The notes under the pieces are model-generated. The model saw only the letters and a list, made by a program, of their open reading frames with translations, did no database searches and had not been told where the DNA came from. 20,279 nt of DNA from an uncultured Porphyromonadaceae bacterium (lineage in GTDB: Bacteria; Bacteroidota; Bacteroidia; Bacteroidales; Muribaculaceae): the NCBI GenBank assembly GCA_900549445.1, contig UROS01000022.1, forward strand, positions 1 to 20,279, in the 5' to 3' direction. Of this stretch, positions 8,438 to 15,071 are shown in pieces; position 1 is the first letter of the stretch, and each line of letters begins with the position of its first letter. A program made the translations under genes and the position numbers.

Positions 8438-8479
8438 TGAATTTCAGTCATAATGCTACAGCATTACTCCTTCAATTCA
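8438..8479 (-). other. Structured 42-nt hairpin, right copy, covarying with the left copy
   Basis: Read on the minus strand: outer stem TGAATT/AATTCA, the same internal loop GAAGGAG/TGACTGA, and inner stem TAATGCT/AGCATTA. Five of 13 base pairs differ from the left copy and all five remain paired. A neighbouring hairpin TCCCGA/TCGGGA lies in 8480-8499. Confidence 0.65.
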
Positions 8480-8505
8480 TCCCGAAATACACCTCGGGAG
8501 AATGG

Positions 8506-8540
8506 ACTCCGGCTTTCACATTTGTTTTTAAACAACCTCT
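8506..8540 (-). repeat. Right terminal inverted repeat of the MITE-like element
   Basis: Read on the minus strand it begins AGAGGTTGTTTAAAAACAAA and ends AAAGCCGGAGT, one base longer than the left copy. It directly abuts the sufS stop codon. Confidence 0.75.
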
Positions 8541-9760
8541 TAACCTCTGAGCATGGCCACTACCCGGAGAAGGGCTGGAACGAAGAGATCGACCTCTTCC
8601 CGGGTGTTGTAGGCGGCGAATGATGCGCGTACCACGCCCTCTACTCCGAGGAACTGCATGAGTGGCTGGGCGCAGTGATGGCCCGTGCGGACGGCTATGC
8701 CGAGCTTGTCGAGGAGCATCCCTACGTCGTAGTGGTAGCAGCCGTCGACGTTGAACGATATTATGGCGCATTTTCCGGGAGCCGTGCCATAGATATGTAT
8801 GCCTGGAATTTCGGCGAGGAGGCGCGAGGTGGCATAGTCGAGCAGATCGTGCTCATGGGCGGCGATGTCGGCGATTCCGGTATGCTCCATGAAGTCGATG
8901 GCGCGGTGGAGCGCCGCGATTCCTATGAAATCGGGGGTTCCGGCTTCGAATTTGTAGGGGAGGTCGGCGAATGTGGTGTGCTCGAACGAAACGTTGGCTA
9001 TCATTTCGCCGCCGCCCTGATACGGAGGCATCTCCTCGAGAAGTTGCCGGCGCCCGTAGAGTACGCCTACGCCAGCAGGCCCGTACATTTTATGGGCGGA
9101 GAAGGCGTAGAAGTCGGCTCCGAGTTCACGGACGTCGACTTTCAGATGGGGCACTGCCTGTGCTCCGTCGACCACCACGGGGATTCCCGCCGCATGGGCG
9201 ATGGCTGTGATTTCGGCTATGGGGTTTACGGTTCCGAGTACGTTGGAGGCGTGGCAGATGCTTACGATGCGTGTGCGCGGTGTTATGAGGTCGCGGAAAG
9301 AGTCGAGATCGAGGCGCCCCTCGGCGTCGACAGGCACTACCTTAATTTTGAATCCTATGCGGGCCTGAAGGAGCTGCCAGGGCACTATGTTGGAGTGGTG
9401 CTCCATGACGGTCAAGATTATCTCGTCGCCTTCGGCAAGGCGCGAGCCGCCGAAGCTGGAGGCCACGAGGTTGAGCGATTCGGTTGTGCCGCGGGTGAAG
9501 ATGATTTCGTCGGTCGACCCGGCGTTGATGAATTCTCTGACTCGCTCGCGGGCGGCTTCCTGAAGCTCGGTGGCCTCCATCGAGAGGGTGTGGACGCCCC
9601 GGTGTACGTTGGCTTTTGTGGTGGTGTAGCCGCTGACGATGGCGTCGACGACCTCGCAGGGTGTCTGGGAGGTGGCGGTGTTGTCGAGGTAAACGAGCGG
9701 CCGGTTGTATATTTTGCGCTCAAGTATGGGAAACTGCGAGCGGAGAGCGGGAAGGTTCAT
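8540..9760 (-). CDS. sufS: Cysteine desulfurase SufS
   Basis: A 406-residue PLP enzyme that converts cysteine to alanine and holds the released sulfur as a persulfide for Fe-S cluster assembly in the cytosol. Seen: YLDNTATSQTP near the N-terminus (24-34), His121 in MEHHSN, Asp198-Gly-Ala-Gln201 under the cofactor ring, Lys224 in AFSAHKMYGP (Schiff base), catalytic Cys363 in RTGHHCAQP, and Arg378 in RAS (substrate carboxylate). The RTGHHCAQP context and the length fit the group II SufS class rather than IscS. It is the last gene of sufCDS, 51 bp after sufD, with an 18-bp tandem repeat in the gap. Its TAA stop (8540-8542) is also the flank of the inserted element, so the insertion preserved the reading frame exactly. 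Confidence 0.95.
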   Translation of the reverse strand: MNLPALRSQFPILERKIYNRPLVYLDNTATSQTPCEVVDAIVSGYTTTKANVHRGVHTLSMEATELQEAARERVREFINAGSTDEIIFTRGTTESLNLVASSFGGSRLAEGDEIILTVMEHHSNIVPWQLLQARIGFKIKVVPVDAEGRLDLDSFRDLITPRTRIVSICHASNVLGTVNPIAEITAIAHAAGIPVVVDGAQAVPHLKVDVRELGADFYAFSAHKMYGPAGVGVLYGRRQLLEEMPPYQGGGEMIANVSFEHTTFADLPYKFEAGTPDFIGIAALHRAIDFMEHTGIADIAAHEHDLLDYATSRLLAEIPGIHIYGTAPGKCAIISFNVDGCYHYDVGMLLDKLGIAVRTGHHCAQPLMQFLGVEGVVRASFAAYNTREEVDLFVPALLRVVAMLRG

Positions 9761-9772
9761 AGCAGAGTATAA

Positions 9773-9815
9773 AAGTTATATAATTTATATAAGTTATATA
9801 ATTTATATAAGTTAT
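9773..9815. repeat. 18-bp AT-rich tandem repeat, 2.4 copies, between sufD and sufS
   Basis: AAGTTATATAATTTATAT occurs perfectly at 9773-9790 and 9791-9808, with a partial third copy AAGTTAT at 9809-9815. The sufD stop codon (9812-9814) lies in the partial copy. The unit is internally near-palindromic (TTATATAA/TTTATATAA). Confidence 0.85.
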
Positions 9816-11155
9816 TTCAGCCCGGCGCAGGTGTCGCAGGAGGGGCAGCCGGAGAAGCGGCGGTCTACGAGCATGAGCATGCGGTCGTGGAGGCCGGGGA
9901 TACGGATGGTGTCGATGACGTCGGTCATGAAAGCCTGCATGAGCATCCGGCGTGCCTCATGTTCGGGAATTCCGCGTGTGCGCATGTAGAAGAGTGCATC
10001 GTTGTCGAGCTGTCCGATGGTGGCACCGTGGGAACATTTCACTTCGTCGTTGTAAATCTCCAGCTGCGGCTTGGAGTGCATGCGCGCACCCTCTGATGCG
10101 AGGAGATTGCGGTTGCTCTGGTATGCCTCAGTAAACGGTGCGGCGGGAGTAACAAGAATGGAGCCTTCGAAGGCAGCGGTGGCAGTGTCGGAGAGGACAT
10201 ATTTAAACAGCTGGTCGCTGTGGCAGTGCGGGGCGTTGTGGCTGACGTCGGAGCAGTTGTCGGTGTGCATGGTACGGTCGCCGATCACCATTCCGGCGAG
10301 CCTGGTTTCGCAGCGTTCGCCGTCGACAGATACTCTGAAATCGTTGCGGGTCACGCCGCAGGTGAGCGTAGTGGAGTTGAGGGTAAGAGATGAGCGGGCT
10401 TCCTGACGGGCGTAGAGGCGGGAGCATCGGGAGGTGAGAAGGGAGGATTCCTCTACGTCGACCATCTCGAACGAGGCTTCCGGGGCGAGGCTGATTTCCA
10501 CCACCTGCGACGAGAGGTAGCGGCGTTCGGAATCCTGGGTGTGGTCGCACACGAGCAGGCGGGCAGCAGCGCCCTCGCCGAGACTCACAACGATGCGGCG
10601 CACGGCCATAAGCGGAGTGGGCGACGCGAAAATATTGACGAGCTGCAGGGGCTTTTCAATCTTTACTCCGGGAGCTATGCGGATGAACACACCGTCGGTG
10701 AGCAGCAGATTGTTGAGAGCCACGAGGGGATCGGACTCCGGCGCGATTTTGCCCAGGGTTTCGGCCACGAGGTCGGGCCATTGCGCGGCTGCGGAGCGCA
10801 GGGAGCAGAATGTCACGCCCTCAGGCAGCCCGTCGGCGAGACGCCGTGAAGGCACGAAGCGGTCGTTGACAATGAAGCCCAGGAGAGTGGACACACCGGG
10901 TACGTCGCAGCGGAACGATGCCGCAACATCGACCGGAATCTCCACCCGGGCGAGGTTCAGTCCGTAGTCGGGAGCATAGATGTCTTCCAGAGATGTCTTT
11001 TCGTAGCCTTCGTCGCCTTTTTGGGGAAGACGTGCGCCGCGGAGCGCCTCGAGAGCCGCGGGGCGGAGCGAACTGAACAGTCCGGGAGTGCCGGAACCGT
11101 CGAGCAGAGAGCGGCCGGAGGCGTAGAGGTCGAGATATTGAGTCAGAGCGTTCAT
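9812..11155 (-). CDS. sufD: Fe-S cluster assembly protein SufD
   Basis: A 447-residue scaffold subunit that pairs with SufB and the ATPase SufC. Seen: the parallel beta-helix core typical of SufB/SufD (about 140-390) and the conserved C-terminal signature KPQLEIYNDEVKCSHGATIG (362-381), including the Cys374/His376 pair, followed by LFYMRTRGIPEHEARRML (388-405). Substrate-facing histidines and cysteines are also present at 297-311 (HTDNCSDVSHNAPHC). The tail carries three cysteines, GCPSCDTC (C437, C440, C443), absent from the classical enterobacterial protein. SufD rather than SufB is favoured by the length and the position after sufC. It starts 4 bp after the sufC stop codon, which suggests translational coupling. 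Confidence 0.92.
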   Translation of the reverse strand: MNALTQYLDLYASGRSLLDGSGTPGLFSSLRPAALEALRGARLPQKGDEGYEKTSLEDIYAPDYGLNLARVEIPVDVAASFRCDVPGVSTLLGFIVNDRFVPSRRLADGLPEGVTFCSLRSAAAQWPDLVAETLGKIAPESDPLVALNNLLLTDGVFIRIAPGVKIEKPLQLVNIFASPTPLMAVRRIVVSLGEGAAARLLVCDHTQDSERRYLSSQVVEISLAPEASFEMVDVEESSLLTSRCSRLYARQEARSSLTLNSTTLTCGVTRNDFRVSVDGERCETRLAGMVIGDRTMHTDNCSDVSHNAPHCHSDQLFKYVLSDTATAAFEGSILVTPAAPFTEAYQSNRNLLASEGARMHSKPQLEIYNDEVKCSHGATIGQLDNDALFYMRTRGIPEHEARRMLMQAFMTDVIDTIRIPGLHDRMLMLVDRRFSGCPSCDTCAGLK

Positions 11156-11159
11156 ATAA

Positions 11160-11921
11160 TCAGCTGTTTTCCTCTTTGATCCAGTCGTAGCCTTTCTCTT
11201 CCAGTTCGAGTGCGAGTTCGGGTCCGCCGGTGCGCACTATCCGGCCCTTATAGAGGATGTGGACGAAATCCGGGCGGATGTAGTCGAGCAGACGCTGGTA
11301 GTGGGTGATCACGATAGTTGCGTTGCGGTCGGTCTTGAGCTTGTTGACTCCTCCGGCAACGATGCGGAGAGCGTCGATATCGAGTCCGGAGTCTGTTTCG
11401 TCGAGAATCGAGAGGCGGGGTTCGAGCACAGCCATCTGGAAAATTTCGTTGCGTTTTTTCTCGCCGCCGGAAAAGCCCTCGTTGACTGAGCGCGAGGCGA
11501 GTTTGTTGTCGAGCTCAACTATAGCGCGTTTCTGACGCATGAGCTTGAGAAAGTCGCCGGCTCCGAGAGGCGGTTCGTTGAAGTATTTTCGCTTGGCGTT
11601 GACGGCAGCACGCATGAAATTCACCATCGAGACGCCGGGAATTTCAACGGGATACTGGAAGGAGAGGAACAGACCTTCGTGGCTGCGGTCTTCGGGCGAC
11701 AGCGCAAGGAGGTCGACGCCGTGGAGCGTCGCTGAGCCTTCGGTGACAGTGAAAGCGGGATTTCCGGCGAGGACTTCGCTGAGAGTTGATTTTCCGGAGC
11801 CGTTAGGGCCCATTATGGCGTGGACTTCGCCGGGGCGCACCTGAAGGTTGATGCCCCTGAGTATTTCTTTGCCTTCAATGCCGGCATGCAGGTTTTTTAC
11901 GTCAAGCAACAATTCGCTCAT
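11160..11921 (-). CDS. sufC: Fe-S cluster assembly ATPase SufC
   Basis: A 253-residue ABC-type ATPase, cytosolic and without membrane segments, which powers the conformational change of the SufB-SufD scaffold. Seen: Walker A GPNGSGKST (38-46), Q-loop Gln89 in SFQYP, signature SGGEKKR (151-157), Walker B LSILDETDSGLD (170-181) and H-loop His207 in ITHYQRLL. ETDSGLD and the SGGEKKR signature are typical of SufC rather than transporter ATPases. Start is the ATG at 11919-11921 (MSELLLDV). An in-frame ATG at 11973-11975 was rejected because the promoter lies between the two. It is the first gene of the operon. Confidence 0.95.
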   Translation of the reverse strand: MSELLLDVKNLHAGIEGKEILRGINLQVRPGEVHAIMGPNGSGKSTLSEVLAGNPAFTVTEGSATLHGVDLLALSPEDRSHEGLFLSFQYPVEIPGVSMVNFMRAAVNAKRKYFNEPPLGAGDFLKLMRQKRAIVELDNKLASRSVNEGFSGGEKKRNEIFQMAVLEPRLSILDETDSGLDIDALRIVAGGVNKLKTDRNATIVITHYQRLLDYIRPDFVHILYKGRIVRTGGPELALELEEKGYDWIKEENS

Positions 11922-11945
11922 AGTCAGTAGTGTTTGATTGAAATG

Positions 11946-11976
11946 CAAAATTACGATTTTTTGAGGAAAAGGCAAA
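11946..11976 (-). promoter_or_regulatory. sufCDS promoter, Bacteroidetes-type -33/-7
   Basis: On the minus strand, TTTG (11976-11973), a 19-bp spacer, then TAATTTTG (11953-11946). This is a full match to TTTG-N19-TAnnTTTG. The predicted transcript starts near 11939, giving a leader of about 18 nt before the sufC ATG. Confidence 0.75.
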
Positions 11977-12114
11977 ATGAAGTTTTGCGGAGAGCATCAA
12001 GAATGGGGCGGTTTCGCGGTGGACGTGAAGAATTACGTCCGTACAAGCCAAGTCGCAGGCTATCAGTGTTTTATTTAGCTGTCATATTCGTTAAAACCTC
12101 TGAATAAACAAAGA
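11977..12114. other. Intergenic DNA between the sus terminator and the suf promoter
   Basis: No gene is supported here. The only structure seen is a short inverted repeat, GGACGT (12021-12026) with ACGTCC (12035-12040), separated by 8 nt. It could be a relic of a dispersed repeat or a protein site; nothing decides between them. Confidence 0.4.
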
Positions 12115-12136
12115 CCCGCGCCGGAGGGGGCGCGGG
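12115..12136 (-). terminator. Rho-independent terminator of the sus-like operon
   Basis: CCCGCGCC (12115-12122) and GGCGCGGG (12129-12136) form an 8-bp GC stem with a 6-nt loop. AAG/CTT extends it past one mismatch. On the minus strand it is followed by TCTTTGTTTATT. It lies about 40 bp beyond the last gene's stop codon. Confidence 0.8.
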
Positions 12137-12176
12137 CCTTAATGACGGGTTTCAGCTTTTCAGCCGGGAAAATTCT

Positions 12177-13649
12177 TTACTTCTTTACGAGGGTTGCGGT
12201 GTAGGGGTATGCGCCGAGGCTGAGGGTTACGTCGTAGGTTCCTTCACCCGGGGTGGCGATGTTGGGAGCGCCGCCGTCGGTGCTGAGGAATTCGATCTCA
12301 CCGCCGAGGTTGACAACATCCCACGAGTCGTTGGCACGGAACTTGAACGAGCCTTCGCCCTTGAGAGTGACGGTGCCGGTCCAGGTCAGGAAGTCCTCGC
12401 TCGGAGTGAGCGGGGTGCTTGCGTCCCATCCGCCCTCGGTAGCGTCGCCGATCAGTCCGAAAGTGGTGATGCAGGGCGAGATGGTGTAGGTGAGGGCCGA
12501 GATGTTGGCGGTAACCCAATAGAGACCGTCCTGGGTAACCTTGATGTTGCCCGCACTGCCGTCGGTAGAGAGTTTGCCGTCGCCGGCATAGCCGTAGTTA
12601 GTGTGATCCCAGTCGGGGGCGGAGGTGAATTTGAACTCACCCGCTACGTTCACGAAGCCGCTGTAGTCGATATAGTTATTGGTGTAAAGCAGCTGCGATT
12701 TGTCGTGGCTCCAGCCGTTGGAATTGCCGGGAGTCCAGAGGTTGGGGATGGCGAGAATCCACGTGTAGGCGTGGAGACCGTTTTCATCGGGACGCATATT
12801 GACGGTGATGAGGTGCTTGTTCTCCTCCTCGATTACACCGAACACGCCTACGGTTTCGTAAGCCTTGAAGTTGCCGGAAGCGGCATAGAGGTTGTCGTCG
12901 TACTCGGGACCATAGACTACGCCGGTACCTGCGGCGAGGGTCGAGGCGGGAACAACCGCCCATTCATAACCTGCGGCAGCCTCGGCTGCTGTTATGTCGA
13001 CCACTACCGAGAAATTGGGGTCGTCGTAGGGGCTGGCGCCGCTGTTGGTCATCTCGATGGCCTGAGCGTTGATCTGACCGTCGGAGCAGGTGCCGATGAG
13101 GTAGTATTTGTCCTCAATAGTGAAGCCGGGGTCGAAGGGCTTGAGGCTCGCGGTCATAGGGCAGTAGTAGGCGTCCTTGCCGCCGAGACGCATGGTAGTT
13201 TCGTCGGCGGGGTTGACTGCATACGCCTTGAAGCGGATATTGACGGTCTTTGCGTCGGGAGCAATGGTGTTGAGGGCGGGGTGGTAGGCTCCGTCGAGAG
13301 CGTCGGCATCGGCGTAGATGGCGTTGTCCTTGAAGGTGACGGGGAAATCAACAGGATTGTTGAAGGCGTCGGAGGATGCCATCTGACCGATGAATTTAAG
13401 CTCGGTATAGTTTTCGGGGAGATTTGACACCGATTCGAGGTCGGCGAGTTTAACGGTGCCCTGAACGGTGTTGAGCTGACCGAGGTCGTAGGTCTGATCG
13501 CCGGCAGCGCTCAATATGTTGAGGTTCGCTGCCTCAAACACGGGTTCCTGGGGATTGCTCTGTCCGGGAGGGTTGGGGAGGTCGAAGCTTTCGCACGATG
13601 AGAATGCAAGCGCCATGGCTCCCATGAGCATTAATGATATTTTTTTCAT
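12177..13649 (-). CDS. SusF/SusE-like outer-membrane glycan-binding lipoprotein
   Basis: A 490-residue lipoprotein. The signal peptide ends in lipobox FSSC with Cys19 as lipidated residue, followed by acidic/polar ESFDLP. An N-terminal SusE-like region (about 40-170) is followed by tandem beta-sandwich domains. Domain starts are visible at YYLIGTCSDG (182-191), LWTPGNSNGW (304-313) and FGLIGDATEGGW (397-408), each like the aromatic-rich openings of SusE/SusF carbohydrate-binding repeats. The aromatic residues in these motifs are the expected glycan-stacking side chains. No catalytic domain is present. It is the last gene of the operon, 94 bp after the preceding gene and followed by a terminator. 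By order it corresponds to susF, but sequence divergence makes SusE versus SusF naming uncertain; function is surface capture of glycan for SusCD. Confidence 0.8.
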   Translation of the reverse strand: MKKISLMLMGAMALAFSSCESFDLPNPPGQSNPQEPVFEAANLNILSAAGDQTYDLGQLNTVQGTVKLADLESVSNLPENYTELKFIGQMASSDAFNNPVDFPVTFKDNAIYADADALDGAYHPALNTIAPDAKTVNIRFKAYAVNPADETTMRLGGKDAYYCPMTASLKPFDPGFTIEDKYYLIGTCSDGQINAQAIEMTNSGASPYDDPNFSVVVDITAAEAAAGYEWAVVPASTLAAGTGVVYGPEYDDNLYAASGNFKAYETVGVFGVIEEENKHLITVNMRPDENGLHAYTWILAIPNLWTPGNSNGWSHDKSQLLYTNNYIDYSGFVNVAGEFKFTSAPDWDHTNYGYAGDGKLSTDGSAGNIKVTQDGLYWVTANISALTYTISPCITTFGLIGDATEGGWDASTPLTPSEDFLTWTGTVTLKGEGSFKFRANDSWDVVNLGGEIEFLSTDGGAPNIATPGEGTYDVTLSLGAYPYTATLVKK

Positions 13650-13681
13650 AATTGAAATTCTTTATTGAAATTTTCAGTATT

Positions 13682-13714
13682 CCCGCCGGAGAGCCGGAAG
13701 GGGTCTCCGGCGGG
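13682..13714 (-). other. Intercistronic 11-bp GC-rich hairpin between the two SusE/F-like genes
   Basis: CCCGCCGGAGA (13682-13692) and TCTCCGGCGGG (13704-13714) are perfectly complementary with an 11-nt loop. In the operon transcript the stem is followed by AATACTGAAAATTTC, with no U-tract. An mRNA-stabilising or partial-termination element is therefore more likely than a full terminator. Confidence 0.7.
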
Positions 13715-13743
13715 GTTTTGGAAAATCAGGGAGTCAGGGATTG

Positions 13744-15045
13744 TTATTCTTCAACTTTAGTGAATTCCACCCTCATGTTGGTGAGGTCAACAACCATCTT
13801 CATCTTGCCGCCGGGCCAGTCGGTGAAGTTCCAGTTGCCTTTGCCCTGGAATGCTGCGCCTGAGTAACCTCCAGCGGGGAACGAGAGGTCAACATTGGCG
13901 TCTTTGCCCTGAGCACCGATAGAGGGAAGCTCGTTGTCGTTGCCCCATTCGCCGAGTTCGGTGTAGAAGCGGAACTGAGCTGCACCGGCTGCAACGTCGA
14001 ATATGCCGGAGTAAACGCCGTCGCCTTTATAGTCGAAGAGGCGGAATGGCGCGCCGGTTTCCTCTGCGCCGTTATCCCCGACATACCATCCGGAGCATGC
14101 GCCTACGAGGTAGATGAATGCCTTGCCGGCGGGATCGAAGTCGCCCTTCTGAAGGGTAACCTTGATATTATCCATATCGTTGAGGTCGACGGTGAAGGTG
14201 ATGTAGCCGCCTGCCCAATTCTTGATGCACCAGTTGCCCTTGCCGGGAACACCGGTGAGATTGAGGATTTCGCCGGTGAACTCGACTTCTTTATTCTGGT
14301 TGTCGATTCCGGTGCCTCCGATGGAGGGAAGTTCGTTGTCTTTGCCCCAATCGCCGAGTTCGGTGTAGAAGCGGAAATATACATCGCCGGCGTTCACGTC
14401 GAATGCGCCGAGGTAGATGTTTGTGCCTTTGGCGGTTTCGGTGAGGGCGCGGTCAGCGTAGGTGTCGGGAGTTGCAGTGTCGATGCCCCACTTGCCGTTT
14501 ATACCTGCAATGTAGATCTTCTTTCCGCCTTCGAGGTAGGGATTGAAGGGCTGCATCTCAAGTTTAATGGTGTTGGTGGAGTAGATTTTGCTCGACTCAA
14601 TGCCGTTGAGCTGGGCGAGAGCGCGGACATAAATGGTGACGGGTTCAACGCCTTCCTCGGGGAACTGGTCGAACGAGTTGATGCCCATGAGGGTAAGAAT
14701 GGCGGTTGACCATTCGCTCGCGGCGATGTCGATCTTGGCCAGGGTCTTGTTTTTCGAGGCGATAGTGTAGAAGTTGGCAGTGCCGTCCTCGCCGGTGGTG
14801 AACTCCTCGGAGAGCGAAACGTCGAGCGAGTAATTTGTGACTGCAGAGTAGCCGTAGTCGGGCTGCGAGCATGTCACCATCACGTTCTGTCCGGGCGAGA
14901 GGACAACGGTGTTGTTGGCATAGGGCGGAATATTGAGCGTGAACTCGGTAGGCTCCTGGTATACCGGCTTGTCGTGATCCTCCTCGCAGGAGGTGAATCC
15001 GAGCGCGGCGGCCGCCACGGCCATGAATATATACAGTTTTTTCAT
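13744..15045 (-). CDS. SusE-like outer-membrane glycan-binding lipoprotein
   Basis: A 433-residue lipoprotein. The signal peptide ends in lipobox GFTSC with Cys20, followed by acidic EEDHD, resembling the surface-export signal seen on Bacteroidetes lipoproteins. The N-terminal SusE domain (about 30-165) begins FTLNIPPYANNTVVLSPG. It is followed by two tandem carbohydrate-binding-like domains beginning KIYIAGINGKWG (176-187) and FIYLVGACSGWYVG (310-323). Each contains a nearly identical block: FRFYTELGDWGKDNELPSIG at 224-243 and its copy at 358-377. The offset of exactly 134 residues shows internal duplication. The gene follows the SusD gene by 26 bp on the same strand. The predicted role is to hold glycan at the cell surface near the SusCD importer. 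Confidence 0.85.
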   Translation of the reverse strand: MKKLYIFMAVAAAALGFTSCEEDHDKPVYQEPTEFTLNIPPYANNTVVLSPGQNVMVTCSQPDYGYSAVTNYSLDVSLSEEFTTGEDGTANFYTIASKNKTLAKIDIAASEWSTAILTLMGINSFDQFPEEGVEPVTIYVRALAQLNGIESSKIYSTNTIKLEMQPFNPYLEGGKKIYIAGINGKWGIDTATPDTYADRALTETAKGTNIYLGAFDVNAGDVYFRFYTELGDWGKDNELPSIGGTGIDNQNKEVEFTGEILNLTGVPGKGNWCIKNWAGGYITFTVDLNDMDNIKVTLQKGDFDPAGKAFIYLVGACSGWYVGDNGAEETGAPFRLFDYKGDGVYSGIFDVAAGAAQFRFYTELGEWGNDNELPSIGAQGKDANVDLSFPAGGYSGAAFQGKGNWNFTDWPGGKMKMVVDLTNMRVEFTKVEE

Positions 15046-15071
15046 GAGTTTTAATTCCTGATTGAAATCGA

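Larger units (their letters stand above)
8205..8539. mobile_element. MITE-like non-autonomous element with 33/34-bp terminal inverted repeats
   Basis: The ends are inverted repeats: GAGGTTGTTTAACAACAAAT at 8205-8224 running to 8237, and its near-complement at 8506-8539, with about three mismatches and one indel. TTA flanks both ends (8202-8204 and 8540-8542) and is a plausible 3-bp target duplication. The element is symmetric: terminal repeat, 26-nt spacer, 42-nt hairpin, a 132-nt AT-rich centre, 42-nt hairpin, 26-nt spacer, terminal repeat. It holds no transposase gene. Terminal GAG and a TNA-type duplication would suit mobilisation by an IS5-family (IS1031-like) transposase, but that is inference. 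It accounts for most of the 8127-8539 intergenic region. Confidence 0.75.

Noticed and set aside
8098..8451. Minus-strand reading frame of 117 codons running from the MITE-like element into the nitroreductase start
   Set aside because: It crosses the element's hairpin and terminal repeat, overlaps the nitroreductase N-terminus in another frame and shows no recognisable domain.
8675..9772. 365-codon plus-strand frame opposite sufS
   Set aside because: Antisense shadow of a full-length SufS with all catalytic residues.
12021..12040. Inverted repeat GGACGT...ACGTCC as an operator or second mobile element
   Set aside because: Only a 6-bp match with an 8-nt gap; too short to claim function, although it is recorded as intergenic content.
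12603..13427. Long plus-strand frame opposite the SusF-like gene
   Set aside because: Low-complexity Gly/Val-rich antisense shadow; no start context or domain.
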